Source of the DNA: Methanomassiliicoccaceae archaeon
Lineage (GTDB): Archaea; Thermoplasmatota; Thermoplasmata; Methanomassiliicoccales; Methanomethylophilaceae
Direction: 5' to 3'
NCBI GenBank assembly: GCA_009776695.1
Contig: WRNI01000027.1
Span: 1-14,494, forward strand
DNA: 14,494 bases
The translations under genes were made by a program, and so were the position numbers. Positions 13,530-14,494 of this stretch are shown piece after piece (the first letter of the stretch is position 1; each line of letters begins with the position of its first letter). Below the pieces are notes generated by a model. That model ran no database searches and had not been told where the DNA came from. It was given only the letters and a program-made list of their open reading frames with translations.

Positions 13530-14494
13530 CAGTACCCCTCTAGGAATCCCGACGACAGTATCGCACCGCCGACGGCGCCGATATACTGCGAGTTCTCCGG
13601 AACTATCGGTTTTGAGCCCAATATCTCACCGACCGCCGCCACAAGTCCGGATATCAGCGAGGTCCCGCCCACCTGTATTATCGGGTGGCGGACGTCTATC
13701 TCCTGCAGTTGCTGTTCGTAAACCTGTTCGGCAACGGAATGACACGCGGCCGCCGCCACATCCTCAAATGTTTTTCCGTCGCCGAGCGTTGTCACAAGGT
13801 CCTGAATACCAAACACCGAACAGTAAGAGTTCATCTTCGCGTTGCGCCAGTTGCCCTTGTCCGCCAGTGCGCCTAACTCGGTGACCTCTATCTTCAGACG
13901 TTTCGACACCATCTCCAGGAAACGTCCTGAGGCGCCGGCGCATATCCCGCCCATTGTGAAGTTGTCGGGAACGCCGTCACGTACCGTTATCGCCTTATTG
14001 TCCATTCCGCCGATATCGAGTATCGTTGCCTCACCTTTCTGCCAGTTGGCCAGCCATACGGCGCCTTTCGAATTCACCGTCAGCTCTTCCTGCACAAGTT
14101 TCGCATTGTAGTGAGTCCCCAGCCTGTACCTTCCGTAACCTGTCGTTCCTATCGCCTCGATATCCTTCATCTTAACGCCCGCTTCCTTCAGCGCGTTCTC
14201 AAGTACCGTCTCGGCAGACTTGATGACATCGCCGGAGGGCGTCCAGTCCTTGCCGGCGATCCTGTTATCTATCATCACAACGGCTTTCGTGGTGCTCGAT
14301 CCTGAGTCTATTCCTACGGTGATGCCGCTTTGCCTTTCCCTTGCCAATAATTCTTTGCGTGTGACTATCGTAACAAGCGCTTCCATCCTTGTCATCAGCT
14401 GCGCCGCTTTGAGCCTCTCGGTGAACGAGTACGTAACAACAGGTAATCTCGTATTGTCCTGTATAAAACGTCTTAATTCATTCCTCACCAGTGC
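13529..14494 (-). CDS. mmp15: Methanogenesis marker protein 15, BadF/BcrA-type ATPase (N-terminus beyond window)
   Basis: An ASKHA-fold ATPase related to activators of 2-hydroxyacyl-CoA dehydratase and benzoyl-CoA reductase, which use ATP to drive low-potential electron transfer. It shows phosphate loop 1 GIDSGSSTTKAVV, TGYGRYRLG, the second phosphate motif LDIGGMDNKAI and QVGGTSLISGL. Both cysteines that hold the [4Fe-4S] cluster between two subunits in the activators are kept: one in GGICAGASGRFLE, one in SYCSVFGIQDL. The reading frame is open to the window edge (GCA CTG GTG AGG), so the GTG at 14488 is unlikely to be the start. The family has about 400 residues, so roughly 80 lie outside. 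In context it probably supplies ATP-driven reduction for MCR assembly or activation (inference). Confidence 0.9.
   Translation of the reverse strand, partial: ALVRNELRRFIQDNTRLPVVTYSFTERLKAAQLMTRMEALVTIVTRKELLARERQSGITVGIDSGSSTTKAVVMIDNRIAGKDWTPSGDVIKSAETVLENALKEAGVKMKDIEAIGTTGYGRYRLGTHYNAKLVQEELTVNSKGAVWLANWQKGEATILDIGGMDNKAITVRDGVPDNFTMGGICAGASGRFLEMVSKRLKIEVTELGALADKGNWRNAKMNSYCSVFGIQDLVTTLGDGKTFEDVAAAACHSVAEQVYEQQLQEIDVRHPIIQVGGTSLISGLVAAVGEILGSKPIVPENSQYIGAVGGAILSSGFLEGY

Noticed and set aside
13529..14488. Start of mmp15 at GTG 14488
   Set aside because: The frame is open to the window edge and the family needs about 80 more N-terminal residues, so the gene is treated as partial.

Overview
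The window looks like chromosomal DNA of a methanogenic archaeon. Three adjacent genes are methanogenesis marker proteins (Mmp15, Mmp17 and Mmp7), a family set confined to methanogens and their relatives. Further archaeal signs are deoxyhypusine synthase, an archaeal-type RNase P RNA, a tRNA-Leu without an encoded CCA, TATA boxes 25-30 bases ahead of expected starts, and several apparently leaderless genes. The mix of a MetV-like protein, DUF4143 ATPase, XRE-cupin/acyl-CoA synthetase pair and avoidance of TAG stops makes a Methanomassiliicoccales-type methanogen (Thermoplasmatota) my best guess; that placement is inference.

Left part (1-3480): a membrane pyrophosphatase (minus, C-terminus outside the window), a MetV-like methylene-tetrahydrofolate reductase C-terminal-domain protein (minus) and, divergently, deoxyhypusine synthase (plus). 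The MetV-like gene ends in three in-frame 30-bp repeats separated by TAG codons and closed by TAATAA. None of the 12 other genes whose stop codon is in the window uses TAG, so the tail may be read through, possibly with pyrrolysine.

Middle (3540-5340): tRNA-Leu(GAG), whose last 15 bases plus 3 flanking bases recur exactly at 5252-5269. Between the two copies lies one AAA/DUF4143 ATPase gene, so this looks like a 1.6-kb tRNA-targeted integrated element or its remnant, without an integrase.

5340-8400, all minus: a two-helix membrane protein with a PH-like domain, then a translationally coupled XRE-cupin regulator and acyl-CoA synthetase. A dyad at the regulator's promoter suggests autoregulation.

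8430-9940: a small acidic-tailed protein (minus), the RNase P RNA gene (plus) and a HAD phosphatase (plus). They are bounded by good hairpin terminators.

9940-14494, all minus: a GlcD-type FAD-dependent oxidase, preceded by an overlapping gene train mmp15 > mmp17 > mmp7 > GIY-YIG (DUF123) protein. The mmp genes belong to the machinery linked to activation of methyl-coenzyme M reductase. The GIY-YIG gene starts at a TTG inside mmp7.
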